This document shows, one piece after another, positions 16,358 through 24,873 of a stretch of DNA of 64,000 nucleotides. Within the stretch, counting starts at the first letter, position 1, and each line of letters begins with the position of its first letter. Both the position numbers and the translations under genes were made by a program. Source of the stretch: Anaerolineae bacterium (GTDB lineage Bacteria > Chloroflexota > Anaerolineae > Aggregatilineales > Phototrophicaceae); assembly GCA_022823945.1 (NCBI GenBank), contig JAJEBK010000032.1, positions 186,001-250,000 on the forward strand, given 5' to 3'. Under the pieces are notes generated by a model. That model was given only the letters and a program-made list of their open reading frames with translations. It had not been told where the DNA came from and made no database searches.

Positions 16358-17379
16358 CCCGCGTCAACATCCTGGGCGGCAGCGGTTATACGGGCGGCGA
16401 ACTGCTGCGTCTGCTGCACTTTCACCCACAGGTCGAAGTCGCGCAGGTAACCAGCCGCGAACAAGCGGGGCGCTATGTGCACAGCGTTCACCCCAACCTG
16501 CGCGATGTCTGCCGATTGCAATTCGTGCATCCCGATGCGCTGGAAGCGTCCGATTTGCTCTTCCTGGCGCTGCCACATGGCAGATCGGCGCGGAGTATCG
16601 AAAAATATGCCGCGCTTGCCAATAAGATAATCGACTTGTCAGCCGATTTCCGCCTGGACAGCGCAGAAGCCTATAAGCGCTGGTATGGAGAAGCGCATCC
16701 CGCGCCGGACTGGCTGGAGCGCTTCGTTTATGGTCTGCCGGAAATCAATCGCGAGCGGCTGCGCGGCGCGGATTTTGTCAGCGGAGTCGGCTGCAATGCC
16801 ACAGTCGTGAATCTGGCGCTGCTGCCGTTGGTGGAGAGCGGATTGCTGGAGCGCGCGGCCATCGAGATAAAAGTCGGTTCGTCCGAAGGCGGCAACAAGC
16901 CCAATGCCGGCTCTCATCATCCCATACGCAGCGGCGCAGTCCGCACCTATCGCGCAACCGGACATCGGCATCGCGCAGAAGTTGACATGGCACTGGGGTC
17001 GGCTTTGCCCATACACTTCGCCGTCACAGCCATTGAAATGGTGCGGGGCGTGCATCTGCTGGCGCATTGTCAGCTTGCAAAACCCATGACCGAGCGCGAA
17101 ATCTGGCGGCTGTATCGCGGGCGCTATCGCTCGGAAGCATTCGTGCGCCAGGTCAGTGGCAAGGTCGGCCTGCACCGTCTGCCCGAACCGCGCGTGGTGG
17201 CTGGCACGAATTATTGCGATATCGGCTTCGAGCTGGACTCGGATGGGCGGCACCTGGTCGTCATTGCCGCACTGGACAACCTGGGCAAGGGCGCAGCGGG
17301 CAGCGCCATTCAGTGCCTAAACCTGATGCTGGGCTTTGAAGAAACGACCGGGCTGCAGTTCCCCGGCATCTATCCTTAG
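16354..17379 (+). CDS. lysY: [LysW]-aminoadipate 6-phosphate reductase
   Basis: A 341-residue ArgC-like NADPH reductase that turns LysW-bound aminoadipyl phosphate into the semialdehyde. The nucleotide-binding motif ILGGSGYTGGELLRLL opens the protein. The catalytic Cys is residue 147 in SGVGCNATVVNLALLPL, the GCNAT form characteristic of LysY rather than the PGCYPT of ArgC. SSEGGNKPNAGSHHP follows. ATG 16354 overlaps the lysX stop (ATGA). Nothing is missing from the family pattern. Confidence 0.93.
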   Translation: MTRVNILGGSGYTGGELLRLLHFHPQVEVAQVTSREQAGRYVHSVHPNLRDVCRLQFVHPDALEASDLLFLALPHGRSARSIEKYAALANKIIDLSADFRLDSAEAYKRWYGEAHPAPDWLERFVYGLPEINRERLRGADFVSGVGCNATVVNLALLPLVESGLLERAAIEIKVGSSEGGNKPNAGSHHPIRSGAVRTYRATGHRHRAEVDMALGSALPIHFAVTAIEMVRGVHLLAHCQLAKPMTEREIWRLYRGRYRSEAFVRQVSGKVGLHRLPEPRVVAGTNYCDIGFELDSDGRHLVVIAALDNLGKGAAGSAIQCLNLMLGFEETTGLQFPGIYP

Positions 17380-17398
17380 AACAAAGCAGGACGATGTG

Positions 17399-18208
17399 AT
17401 GACGCAGAGTGATTTGCTGGTGGTCAAAATCGGCGGCGGCGAAGGTCTTGATCTGGACGCGGTCTGCGACGACCTGGCGCTGCTGTCCATCGTGCGCCCG
17501 CTTCTGATCGTGCATGGAGTCAGCGAGACGATGAATCGACTCTGCGCCGAGTTGGGCATTGAAGTGCAAATGCTGACATCGCCAGGCGGCCACAGTTCGC
17601 GCTATACGCCGCCCGCCCTGCGCGATGTCTATGTGCGTGCGGCAGAATCACAAAATGCGCAGTTGGTTGCTGGGCTGCGCTCGCGAGGTGTATCGGCAAC
17701 CGGCTTCGTCGGCGCAGATGTGGCGATTCGCGCGCAACGTAAGGCTGCCATCCGCGCGGTGGTGAAGGGACGGGTGCGCATGGTGCGCGATGACCACAGC
17801 GGCCGAATCCACAGCGTCGACACACAATCGCTGCGAGACGCGCTGCTGACCGGGCAGGTGCCGGTGCTGCCACCGATGGCAAACAGCGCCGATGGCTTGC
17901 TGAATGTCGATGGCGACCGGGCGGGCGCGGCAGTGGCTGGCGCGCTGCAGGCGAGGACATACCTCATCCTGAGCAATGTGCGCGGGCTCTATCGCAACTT
18001 CCCGGACGAAATGTCTTTTGTCGCCCAGGTGTCGGTTGCCCAGATGAACGAAGCTGCCCAATGGGCACAGGGACGGATGAAGCGCAAGGTGCTGGCTGCG
18101 AAAGAAGCGTTGGCGGCCGGCCTGCCAATGGTCATCATCGGCGACGGACGCGCGGCGAATCCCATCAGGCGCGCCTTGGGCGGCGAAGGAACGAGGTTCA
18201 CAAAATGA
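17399..18208 (+). CDS. lysZ: [LysW]-aminoadipate kinase
   Basis: A 269-residue amino-acid kinase, ArgB-like, that phosphorylates the side-chain carboxylate of LysW-bound aminoadipate. It begins LLVVKIGGGEGLD, carries LLIVHGVSETMNRLC near residue 40 for substrate binding, and LNVDGDRAGAAVAGAL near 165 for ATP. AGGA at 17388-17391 sits seven bases before ATG 17399; longer in-frame starts lack a site. Its stop overlaps lysJ (ATGA). Confidence 0.93.
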   Translation: MTQSDLLVVKIGGGEGLDLDAVCDDLALLSIVRPLLIVHGVSETMNRLCAELGIEVQMLTSPGGHSSRYTPPALRDVYVRAAESQNAQLVAGLRSRGVSATGFVGADVAIRAQRKAAIRAVVKGRVRMVRDDHSGRIHSVDTQSLRDALLTGQVPVLPPMANSADGLLNVDGDRAGAAVAGALQARTYLILSNVRGLYRNFPDEMSFVAQVSVAQMNEAAQWAQGRMKRKVLAAKEALAAGLPMVIIGDGRAANPIRRALGGEGTRFTK

Positions 18209-19371
18209 TAGATGCTGCAACGATCTTTGAACTGGAAAACCGCCATGGCTCGGGTGCCTATGGCAAGCGACCGACAGCGCTGGTCAAGGGGCAAGGCGTT
18301 TACCTTTGGGATGCAAATGGCAATCGTTACCTGGATGCGGCCAGCGGACAAGGCGTGGCGGCGCTGGGACATTGTCACCCGGCTGTGGTCGAAGCCATCC
18401 ATGCGCAAGCCAGCCAGCTCATCACCGCGCAGGAGGCCTTTTATAATGACCGCCGAGCCGAGCTGTATACCCTGCTGGCCAGCCTGACACCAGGCGATCT
18501 CGACCAATTCTTTCTCTGCAACAGCGGCGCAGAAGCGATCGAAGGCGCGCTGAAAGTAGCTATGCTGCTGACGGGCCGCGCTGGCATCGTGGCGGCGAAA
18601 CGATCGTTTCACGGACGGACGACCGGCGCGCTGTCCATGACCTGGACGCCGAAATACCGCAAGCCGTTCATGGGCTGGCTGCCGGCGGTAGCGCATGTCG
18701 CCTACAACAACATTGACGAAGCGCGCGCAGCCATCACAACCGAGACAGCCGCTGTCGTGGTCGAGCCGGTGCAAGGCGAAGGCGGCGTGCATCCAGCCAG
18801 CCCGGCTTATTTGCAAGCCTTGCGTCAACTTTGCGACGAAACGGGGACCATGCTGGTCGTGGACGAGATCCAGACCGGCTTTGGGCGCACGGGGAGCATG
18901 TTCGGATTTGAACAGGCGCGAATCCTGCCCGACATCATGGCGCTGGGCAAGGCGATCGCTGGCGGGCTGCCCATGGGTGCCGTCTGCTGGCGGTCCGCGC
19001 ACGGACAGATCCCCCGCGCCAGCCATGGCAGCACATTTGGTGGAAACCCGCTCGTCTGCACGGCGGCAATCGCTGCTGTGAGCACCGTACGCGATCTGCA
19101 GCTGCCAGAACATGTCTGCAAAGTGGGCGCATGGCTGATAGATGAGCTGCGAGCAGCAAACTTGCGCGGCGCGAGAGAAGTGCGCGGACGCGGCTTGATG
19201 ATCGGCATAGAATTGCGCGGCCGGGTTACCCCGACCCTCAAGGCTTTGCAAGAGCGCGGCGTCCTGGCGCTGCCGGCGGGATTAACCACACTGCGGCTGC
19301 TGCCACCGCTGATTATCACGCGGGACGAGTTGGCGATTGCTCGCGATGCTATCATCGAAGTGCTGGGCTAA
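18205..19371 (+). CDS. lysJ: [LysW]-aminoadipate semialdehyde aminotransferase
   Basis: A 388-residue class III, PLP-dependent aminotransferase related to ArgD. It converts LysW-bound aminoadipate semialdehyde to LysW-lysine with glutamate as amino donor. The PLP lysine is K249 in ALGKAIAGGLPMGA. NSGAEAIEGALKVA near residue 110 and VVDEIQTGFGRTG near 219 are the other cofactor-binding blocks. The start overlaps the lysZ stop; lysK begins three bases after the end. Confidence 0.93.
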   Translation: MIDAATIFELENRHGSGAYGKRPTALVKGQGVYLWDANGNRYLDAASGQGVAALGHCHPAVVEAIHAQASQLITAQEAFYNDRRAELYTLLASLTPGDLDQFFLCNSGAEAIEGALKVAMLLTGRAGIVAAKRSFHGRTTGALSMTWTPKYRKPFMGWLPAVAHVAYNNIDEARAAITTETAAVVVEPVQGEGGVHPASPAYLQALRQLCDETGTMLVVDEIQTGFGRTGSMFGFEQARILPDIMALGKAIAGGLPMGAVCWRSAHGQIPRASHGSTFGGNPLVCTAAIAAVSTVRDLQLPEHVCKVGAWLIDELRAANLRGAREVRGRGLMIGIELRGRVTPTLKALQERGVLALPAGLTTLRLLPPLIITRDELAIARDAIIEVLG

Positions 19372-19374
19372 CAA

Positions 19375-20427
19375 ATGACACCTGTACAGAATTGCCGCGC
19401 CGAGCAACTGCTGCACGAACTGGTCGCCATCCCCAGCCCGTCCCGCCAGGAAGCCCCAGCCGCGGCGCACCTGGTTGCCTGGATGCGCGCGCAAGGGTAT
19501 GACGACGCATTCATCGATGAAGCTGGCAATGCAATCGGCATACGCGGGAGGGGCTCGCGGCAGATCGCGCTGTTGGGGCATATCGACACATTTGCGGGTT
19601 TCCCACCCGTGCATCATGTTGAGCGGCGGCTGTATGGACGGGGCGCTGTCGATGCCAAAGGACCGCTGTGCGCCTTTGCGACCGCGGCTCAGCGCGCCAA
19701 GCTGCCAGCAGATTTGCAAGTCATCGTCATCGGCGCTGTCGAAGAAGAAGCTGCCACCAGTCGCGGCGCTCGCTTTGCGGCGACGCAGTACCAGCCCGAT
19801 TATTGCGTGATAGGCGAGCCATCGGCTTGGGATCGCATCACAATGGGCTACAAGGGCCGCCTGCTGCTGGATTGGCGTTGGCGTGGCGGCTTAGCGCACA
19901 GCGCGGGCAAAGACCCCAGCCCGGCCGAGCGCGCTTTTGCCTATTGGCAGCATGTCAAAGATTCCTGCGCCGATTTCAACGCGGACATCGACTCGATCTT
20001 CGCGCGGCTTGACCCGTCTCTCCGCGATATCAACACCTGGCAAGAGGGCGTCGATGGCATCGCCGAAATGACAATCGGTTTTCGTTTGCCGCCTGGAATC
20101 GATCCACAAGAACTGGTAGAACGATTCCCGCCTGCCGATGGCGCAGAAATCAGCGCGCGTGGTGGCGAGCTGGCTTGCGTGAGCGAGCGCAACAGCCCAC
20201 TCAGCCGTCAATTTCGCCGGGCGATTCGAGCCTGTGGGGGCGTGCCTCGCTTCGTATACAAGACGGGCACATCGGACATGAATGTGGTTGCGCCTTTGTG
20301 GAATTGCCCGATCCTGGCGTATGGACCTGGCGACTCGACACTCGACCATACACCGCACGAATACATCGACCTGGATGAATACCTGTGCGCCATCGCAGTG
20401 TTGACCACCCTCCTCCAAGCGCTATAG
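19375..20427 (+). CDS. lysK: [LysW]-lysine hydrolase
   Basis: A 350-residue zinc-dependent M20 hydrolase that releases lysine from LysW. GHIDTF near residue 68 is the first metal motif, GRGAVDAKGPL near 88 gives the bridging Asp, and AVEEEAATSRGA near 122 gives the catalytic and metal Glu. A late DHTPHEYID segment supplies another metal His. The length matches LysK rather than the longer ArgE/DapE. It follows lysJ by three bases and precedes hcs by fifteen. Confidence 0.92.
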   Translation: MTPVQNCRAEQLLHELVAIPSPSRQEAPAAAHLVAWMRAQGYDDAFIDEAGNAIGIRGRGSRQIALLGHIDTFAGFPPVHHVERRLYGRGAVDAKGPLCAFATAAQRAKLPADLQVIVIGAVEEEAATSRGARFAATQYQPDYCVIGEPSAWDRITMGYKGRLLLDWRWRGGLAHSAGKDPSPAERAFAYWQHVKDSCADFNADIDSIFARLDPSLRDINTWQEGVDGIAEMTIGFRLPPGIDPQELVERFPPADGAEISARGGELACVSERNSPLSRQFRRAIRACGGVPRFVYKTGTSDMNVVAPLWNCPILAYGPGDSTLDHTPHEYIDLDEYLCAIAVLTTLLQAL

Positions 20428-20442
20428 GCGAAATGAATAGCC

Positions 20443-21591
20443 ATGTTCAATCGAACCGTACCCCCCCAAAGCTTCAACTTCATCGACTCGACTTTGCGCG
20501 AAGGCGAGCAATTCCGCGGCGCGCACTTCAGCATTGATGACAAGCGCGAAATCGCCACTCTGCTCAATGATTTCGGCGTCGAATATATGGAGTTGTCCAC
20601 ACCGGTCGCCAGCCCACAGAGCGCCGCTGCCATCCGGGCACTGGCGGATATGCCGCGCAGGTTCAAACTGCTGACGCATATCCGCGCCGATATGGACGAT
20701 GCGCGCCTGGCGGTCGATTGCGGCGTCGATGGCGCAGATGTTTATATCGGCACTTCCACTTATATGCGCGAATACAGCCACGGCAAGAGCCTGGAGCAGG
20801 TCATTGATATTGGGCAGGAGATCGTCGCCTGGCTGCAAGCGCAAGGCATCGAGACGCGCTTCAGCACCGAAGACACTTTTCGCAGCAACTTCGCCGATGT
20901 GATGACTGTTTATCGCGCCATGGATCTGGCTGGAGTCGACCGCGTTGGGGTGGCAGACACAGTCGGGATCGCCGACCCGCTGCGCACTTACAACCTGATC
21001 AGCAACCTGCGCGAAGTAGTCGATTGTGACATCGAGTTCCATGGGCACAACGACAGCGGCTGCGCGGTCGCCAATGCCTTTTGCGCGCTACAAGCCGGCG
21101 CAACACATATCGACACGACCGTGCTGGGCATCGGCGAACGCAATGGCATCACCCCCATGGGCGCATTAATCGGGCGCTTGTACAGCTATGAGCGGGCGCT
21201 GGTGGACAAATACGATCTGTCGCTGCTGGCGGAGATAGAGCGTGTCGTGGCTGGCAAGCTGGGCATCGAAGTGCCTTTCAACACGCCGATCACGGGCGCG
21301 GTCGCCTTTCATCACAAAGCGGGCGTGCACACCAAAGCTGTCTTGCGCAACCCGACCACCTACGAAGCGATCAATCCCGAAGATTTTGGCATGACGCGCT
21401 ACATCGATGTGGCGCATCGGCTGGTGGGTCGCAACGCCATCCGCGACCGCGCCGACAGCCTGGGTATCGACTTGGCGGACGAAGCGATTCGCCAGGTTAC
21501 CCTGCAGGTCAAATCGCTGGCGGACGAAAGGCTGATCTCGCTGGACGATGTCGACCGCATGCTGGGCGAGGCGCTGCCGATCGTCGATTAG
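20443..21591 (+). CDS. hcs: Homocitrate synthase
   Basis: A 382-residue TIM-barrel acyltransferase condensing acetyl-CoA with 2-oxoglutarate, the first step of the aminoadipate route. It begins FIDSTLREGEQFRGAHFS, continues with MELSTPVASPQS, and has EFHGHNDSGCAVANAF near residue 197 for metal binding and TTVLGIGERNGITP near 226. These blocks closely resemble recalled Thermus homocitrate synthase rather than isopropylmalate synthase, and the short C-terminal region lacks a LeuA-type regulatory domain. It is the last gene of the operon here. The 3' end overlaps the convergent MFS gene by four bases. Confidence 0.92.
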   Translation: MFNRTVPPQSFNFIDSTLREGEQFRGAHFSIDDKREIATLLNDFGVEYMELSTPVASPQSAAAIRALADMPRRFKLLTHIRADMDDARLAVDCGVDGADVYIGTSTYMREYSHGKSLEQVIDIGQEIVAWLQAQGIETRFSTEDTFRSNFADVMTVYRAMDLAGVDRVGVADTVGIADPLRTYNLISNLREVVDCDIEFHGHNDSGCAVANAFCALQAGATHIDTTVLGIGERNGITPMGALIGRLYSYERALVDKYDLSLLAEIERVVAGKLGIEVPFNTPITGAVAFHHKAGVHTKAVLRNPTTYEAINPEDFGMTRYIDVAHRLVGRNAIRDRADSLGIDLADEAIRQVTLQVKSLADERLISLDDVDRMLGEALPIVD

Positions 21592-22904
21592 TCGGCGATG
21601 GCCGGTTTGGCATGCGCAGCGCGGATTGCTCCGGGCGGCTCGCGCATGGGCACGACAAACACCAGCAGCGACAAAGCGCCAGCCAAGGCAAAGATCGCGA
21701 AAGTCAGCTCGAAATTGACCGCATCGACCAGCCAGCCGCCGATGATGGGCGCGAAAATGGTCACAGGCGCGATAAGCGTGTTCGCCATGCCGATGTAGAA
21801 GGGGCGTTCTGCCACCGAGCAGAATTGCACAGTAAGCGTCATCATGGTTGACCACTGTGTGGCATTGACAGCGCCAGTCAGCGCAAACACCACCGTCAGC
21901 CAACCGACATCTGGCGCAAACAGCACGATAAGAATCGCCGCCACCGTCAGCAGATTCCCGCCGATCAAGACGCGCCGATGCCCCCAGCGGTCGCCGATCC
22001 AGCCGATCACCGTGCTGATCAATGTGTTGGAAACCAGCAGCACGCTGGTCAGCGCGCCAGCCAACTCGGGCGACATATCAAAGCGGCGGATGCCATAAAT
22101 CGTATAGAAAGAAACGGCTGTCAAGCTGAGCGATGTCAGGGCGCGGGCGATCAAAAACCAGCGAAAATTGTCGTTTTCGCGCAAGATCTCGCGCAGGCGG
22201 CCGCCAAACTCTCGCCAATTCGCCCGTTCCACCACATCCTTGCTCTCGCTGGCTGGCTCATAAGTCAGCGCCAGGAAGGCGAAAGAAATCAACAAACTGA
22301 TGCCGGCGATGAAGAAGAGCAGCGAAAAACTCTCCGGGAAGGCGATGCGCTCCAGAATGAGGCCCGCGAGCAATGCGCCGCCCGCCCCAAACAAATTGAC
22401 GCAAGCCGACTGAATGCCGAAGAATGTGCCCAGACGGTGCGGCGGCATGATCTTGCTTATTAAGCTCTGCCACGCTGTCCCCGTGAAGCCGCCGCCCAGC
22501 GACTGAATGCCCAGCAGCAGCAAAGTCAGCGTCAGCGCCGCGTCTGTGCCGATGCTGGGAATGGCAAAAGCCACCATCGCCAATCCAAAATAGGGCACGC
22601 GCTCAATCAAGGTCATGACCAGCGTCATGGGTTTGTAACGGCGCAACCCCGCGACATAGTTGGAAACAAAAAGCTGCGGCACTTGCCAGCCCATGTAGAA
22701 GAGCGTGGCCACGAAGCCAATCAGCGCGGTCGATTCGGTGAGGTAGGACAGAAAGAGCGGCACTATGGTAACATAGGATGCCAAGCCCATGATGCCAAAG
22801 CCAAACAGGCTGCCATCGGCGAGATTCACAACGGTGTTGTGGCGCAGTTTTTCGCGCAGATCAGGTGCCAGCATGAGGGAATCGGTAGCCCGTTTCAATG
22901 CCAA
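21588..22904 (-). CDS. MFS transporter between the two lysine gene blocks
   Basis: A 438-residue permease with about twelve hydrophobic segments and the family loop GWIGDRWGHRR between the halves. Two in-frame starts are possible: TTG 22904 and ATG 22874 (MLAPDLREKL); neither has a clear ribosome site. It is convergent with hcs and divergent from lysT, about 80 bases from that start. Export or import of lysine or a precursor is a guess from position only; the sequence gives no substrate. Confidence 0.78.
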   Translation of the reverse strand: MALKRATDSLMLAPDLREKLRHNTVVNLADGSLFGFGIMGLASYVTIVPLFLSYLTESTALIGFVATLFYMGWQVPQLFVSNYVAGLRRYKPMTLVMTLIERVPYFGLAMVAFAIPSIGTDAALTLTLLLLGIQSLGGGFTGTAWQSLISKIMPPHRLGTFFGIQSACVNLFGAGGALLAGLILERIAFPESFSLLFFIAGISLLISFAFLALTYEPASESKDVVERANWREFGGRLREILRENDNFRWFLIARALTSLSLTAVSFYTIYGIRRFDMSPELAGALTSVLLVSNTLISTVIGWIGDRWGHRRVLIGGNLLTVAAILIVLFAPDVGWLTVVFALTGAVNATQWSTMMTLTVQFCSVAERPFYIGMANTLIAPVTIFAPIIGGWLVDAVNFELTFAIFALAGALSLLVFVVPMREPPGAIRAAHAKPAIAD

Positions 22905-22985
22905 TAGCGCGGTATGGTATCAGAGTTTGGCAGCGGCGAATATGCGAAACTTGCGCCGCCTCGCCGGCAGATTGAGACTTCTTTG

Positions 22986-24269
22986 ATGCCGACGCTGACC
23001 GAGCAAATCCTGGCGCGCGCCTCGGGCAGAAAACGCGTTGTGCCTGGAGAAATCGTGGTCATCGAGCCGGATGTGACGCTCAGCCACGACAACAGCGCCG
23101 CTATCGCCAAGATCTTCGCGCAGTTGCCCCACAAGCGCGTCAAGTATCCCGAGCGGCTGGCGATCACGCTGGATCATGCTGTGCCGCCGCCAACGCCCAA
23201 ACACGCGCGAAACCACGCCGAAATCCGCGAATTTGTGCGCGCGCAAGGCATACAGCGATTCTACGAGGTTGGGCGCGGCATCTGCCATCAGGTGTTGTGC
23301 GAAGAAGGCGTCGTGGGACCGGGCATGACACTGCTGGGCGCGGACAGCCACAGTCCGCATTACGGCTGGCTGGGCGCATTCAGCGCGGGCATCGGACGCA
23401 GTGAAGTAGCGGCGCTTTGGGCGACCGGGCAATTGTGGCTGCGCGTGCCGGAAACCCTGCGCATAAATCTGACCGGATCGCTGCGGCGGGGCGTGACGAG
23501 CAAAGATCTGACGCTGGCTTTGATCGGCCGGCTGGGCGCGGATGGCGCGGCGTATATGGCGGTTGAATTTGCGGGCGAGGGCCTCGCCAAATTGACGCCG
23601 GATTCGCGGGCAGCGCTGACCAACATGATGGCAGAGATGGGCGCGAAGAGCGCTTGCATACCGCCTGACGACATAACCTGGCGCTGGCTGCGAGACACTT
23701 TGGCGCGCACACGACCGCAAGACTACGAGCAGCGGCTGGACTTTTTTGAAGCCAACGCGCTCTATCCGCTGGCTGATGCCCAGGTTGCCCGCGAGCGGAC
23801 GATCGACCTGAGCGAAGTCGAGCCGATGGTCGCTTGTCCACATACGGTCGACAACACCCTTCCCTTGTCAGAAGTAGCCGGCCGGCGCGTCGATGTCGGA
23901 TTCATCGGCACTTGCACCAACGGGCGGCTGGAAGACCTGGCGGCGGCGGCAGAGCTTGTGAGCGGCAGGCAGCTGCGCGCGCGCTTGCTGGTGATCCCGG
24001 CTTCATCGCTGGTGCTGCGGGATGCGACCGAGGCCGGTTATATCACAGCGCTGCTGGAAGCTGGCGCGGTCATTGGCACGCCGGGCTGCGGACCCTGCAT
24101 GGGAAATCACATGGGCGTGCTGGCGCCGGGCGAAGTCTGCATCAGCAGCGCCAATCGCAATTTTCGTGGACGGATGGGCGAACCCACTGCCGAGATTTAT
24201 CTGGCGAATCCGGCTGTGGTGGCGGCCAGCTGCCTTGTGGGCAAGCTCATACATCCCGCCGACCTGTGA
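22986..24269 (+). CDS. lysT: Homoaconitase large subunit
   Basis: A 427-residue aconitase-family subunit which, with LysU, converts homocitrate to homoisocitrate. Iron-sulfur ligands are seen in FIGTCTNG near residue 306 and [11 protein letters not shown] near 365. [12 protein letters not shown] near 118 is the substrate-binding block, with [11 protein letters not shown] near the end. I chose ATG 22986 ([15 protein letters not shown]), the usual family beginning; an upstream in-frame ATG at 22914 would add 24 unlikely residues. A stand-alone large subunit of this size belongs to the isopropylmalate isomerase/homoaconitase group; the lysine context favours homoaconitase. Confidence 0.87.
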   Translation: MPTLTEQILARASGRKRVVPGEIVVIEPDVTLSHDNSAAIAKIFAQLPHKRVKYPERLAITLDHAVPPPTPKHARNHAEIREFVRAQGIQRFYEVGRGICHQVLCEEGVVGPGMTLLGADSHSPHYGWLGAFSAGIGRSEVAALWATGQLWLRVPETLRINLTGSLRRGVTSKDLTLALIGRLGADGAAYMAVEFAGEGLAKLTPDSRAALTNMMAEMGAKSACIPPDDITWRWLRDTLARTRPQDYEQRLDFFEANALYPLADAQVARERTIDLSEVEPMVACPHTVDNTLPLSEVAGRRVDVGFIGTCTNGRLEDLAAAAELVSGRQLRARLLVIPASSLVLRDATEAGYITALLEAGAVIGTPGCGPCMGNHMGVLAPGEVCISSANRNFRGRMGEPTAEIYLANPAVVAASCLVGKLIHPADL

Positions 24270-24281
24270 GCGAGGCTCGCG

Positions 24282-24773
24282 ATGACCAAAACCAGCCACC
24301 GCATCTGGAAATATGGCGACAACATCAATACCGATGTCATCTTCCCGGGCAAGTACACCTACACCATCAGCCATGATCCGCAGGAACTGGCGCGTCACGC
24401 CCTTGAAGACCTTGACCCCACATTCGCTGCCCGGGCGCGGATGGGCGATGTCATCGTGGCCGGGCGCAACTTCGGCAATGGCAGCAGCCGCGAGCAAGCT
24501 GTCACCTGCCTTAAACATGCCGGCGTGCGCGCGGTGATCGCCCACAGCTTCGCCCGCATCTATTATCGCAACGCCATCAACAACGGTCTGCTGGCGATCG
24601 AATGTCCGCCGATTGTAGATTGCGTAGAGACTGGCGACTTGCTGAAGCTCGACATGGCGGCGCATGAGATTCGCGCTTGCGAGCGAACTTTCGCGTTCGC
24701 GCCCTTGCCTGCAGAAGTGCGGGTGATCCTGGATGCAGGCGGGCTCATTCCCTACTTGCTGGCGGAGTTGTAG
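24282..24773 (+). CDS. lysU: Homoaconitase small subunit
   Basis: A 163-residue swivelling subunit of the heterodimeric homoaconitase. [17 protein letters not shown] opens the protein, and [13 protein letters not shown] near residue 61 carries the substrate-contacting Ser/Arg region. [18 protein letters not shown] follows. LeuD-type proteins are very similar, so the lysine assignment rests on lysT and the nearby lysW operon. It starts 12 bases after lysT. Homoisocitrate dehydrogenase and a LysN-type aminotransferase, also needed for the route, are not in the window. Confidence 0.86.
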   Translation: MTKTSHRIWKYGDNINTDVIFPGKYTYTISHDPQELARHALEDLDPTFAARARMGDVIVAGRNFGNGSSREQAVTCLKHAGVRAVIAHSFARIYYRNAINNGLLAIECPPIVDCVETGDLLKLDMAAHEIRACERTFAFAPLPAEVRVILDAGGLIPYLLAEL

Positions 24774-24793
24774 CCGGGCACGGTGCTAAATTG

Positions 24794-24817
24794 CGACAAA
24801 TGTGCTACCATTTGTCG
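24794..24817. promoter_or_regulatory. Perfect palindrome overlapping the putative comM promoter
   Basis: CGACAAATG (24794-24802), six-base spacer, CATTTGTCG (24809-24817): a perfect nine-base inverted repeat. Inside it TG-C-TACCAT (24803-24811) fits the extended -10 pattern used elsewhere in the window. A dimeric repressor bound here would cover the -10 box. No T-run follows, so a role as a terminator of lysU is less likely. Confidence 0.5.
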
Positions 24818-24873
24818 GCGTAAATGCACTTTGAACCTGCCGCGTTGGGCTGATAATTTTTTGAGGTTGGCTT

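Noticed and set aside
17989..19251. 420-codon antisense frame opposite lysZ/lysJ
   Set aside because: It lies wholly opposite well-conserved lysine genes and has no recognisable domain.
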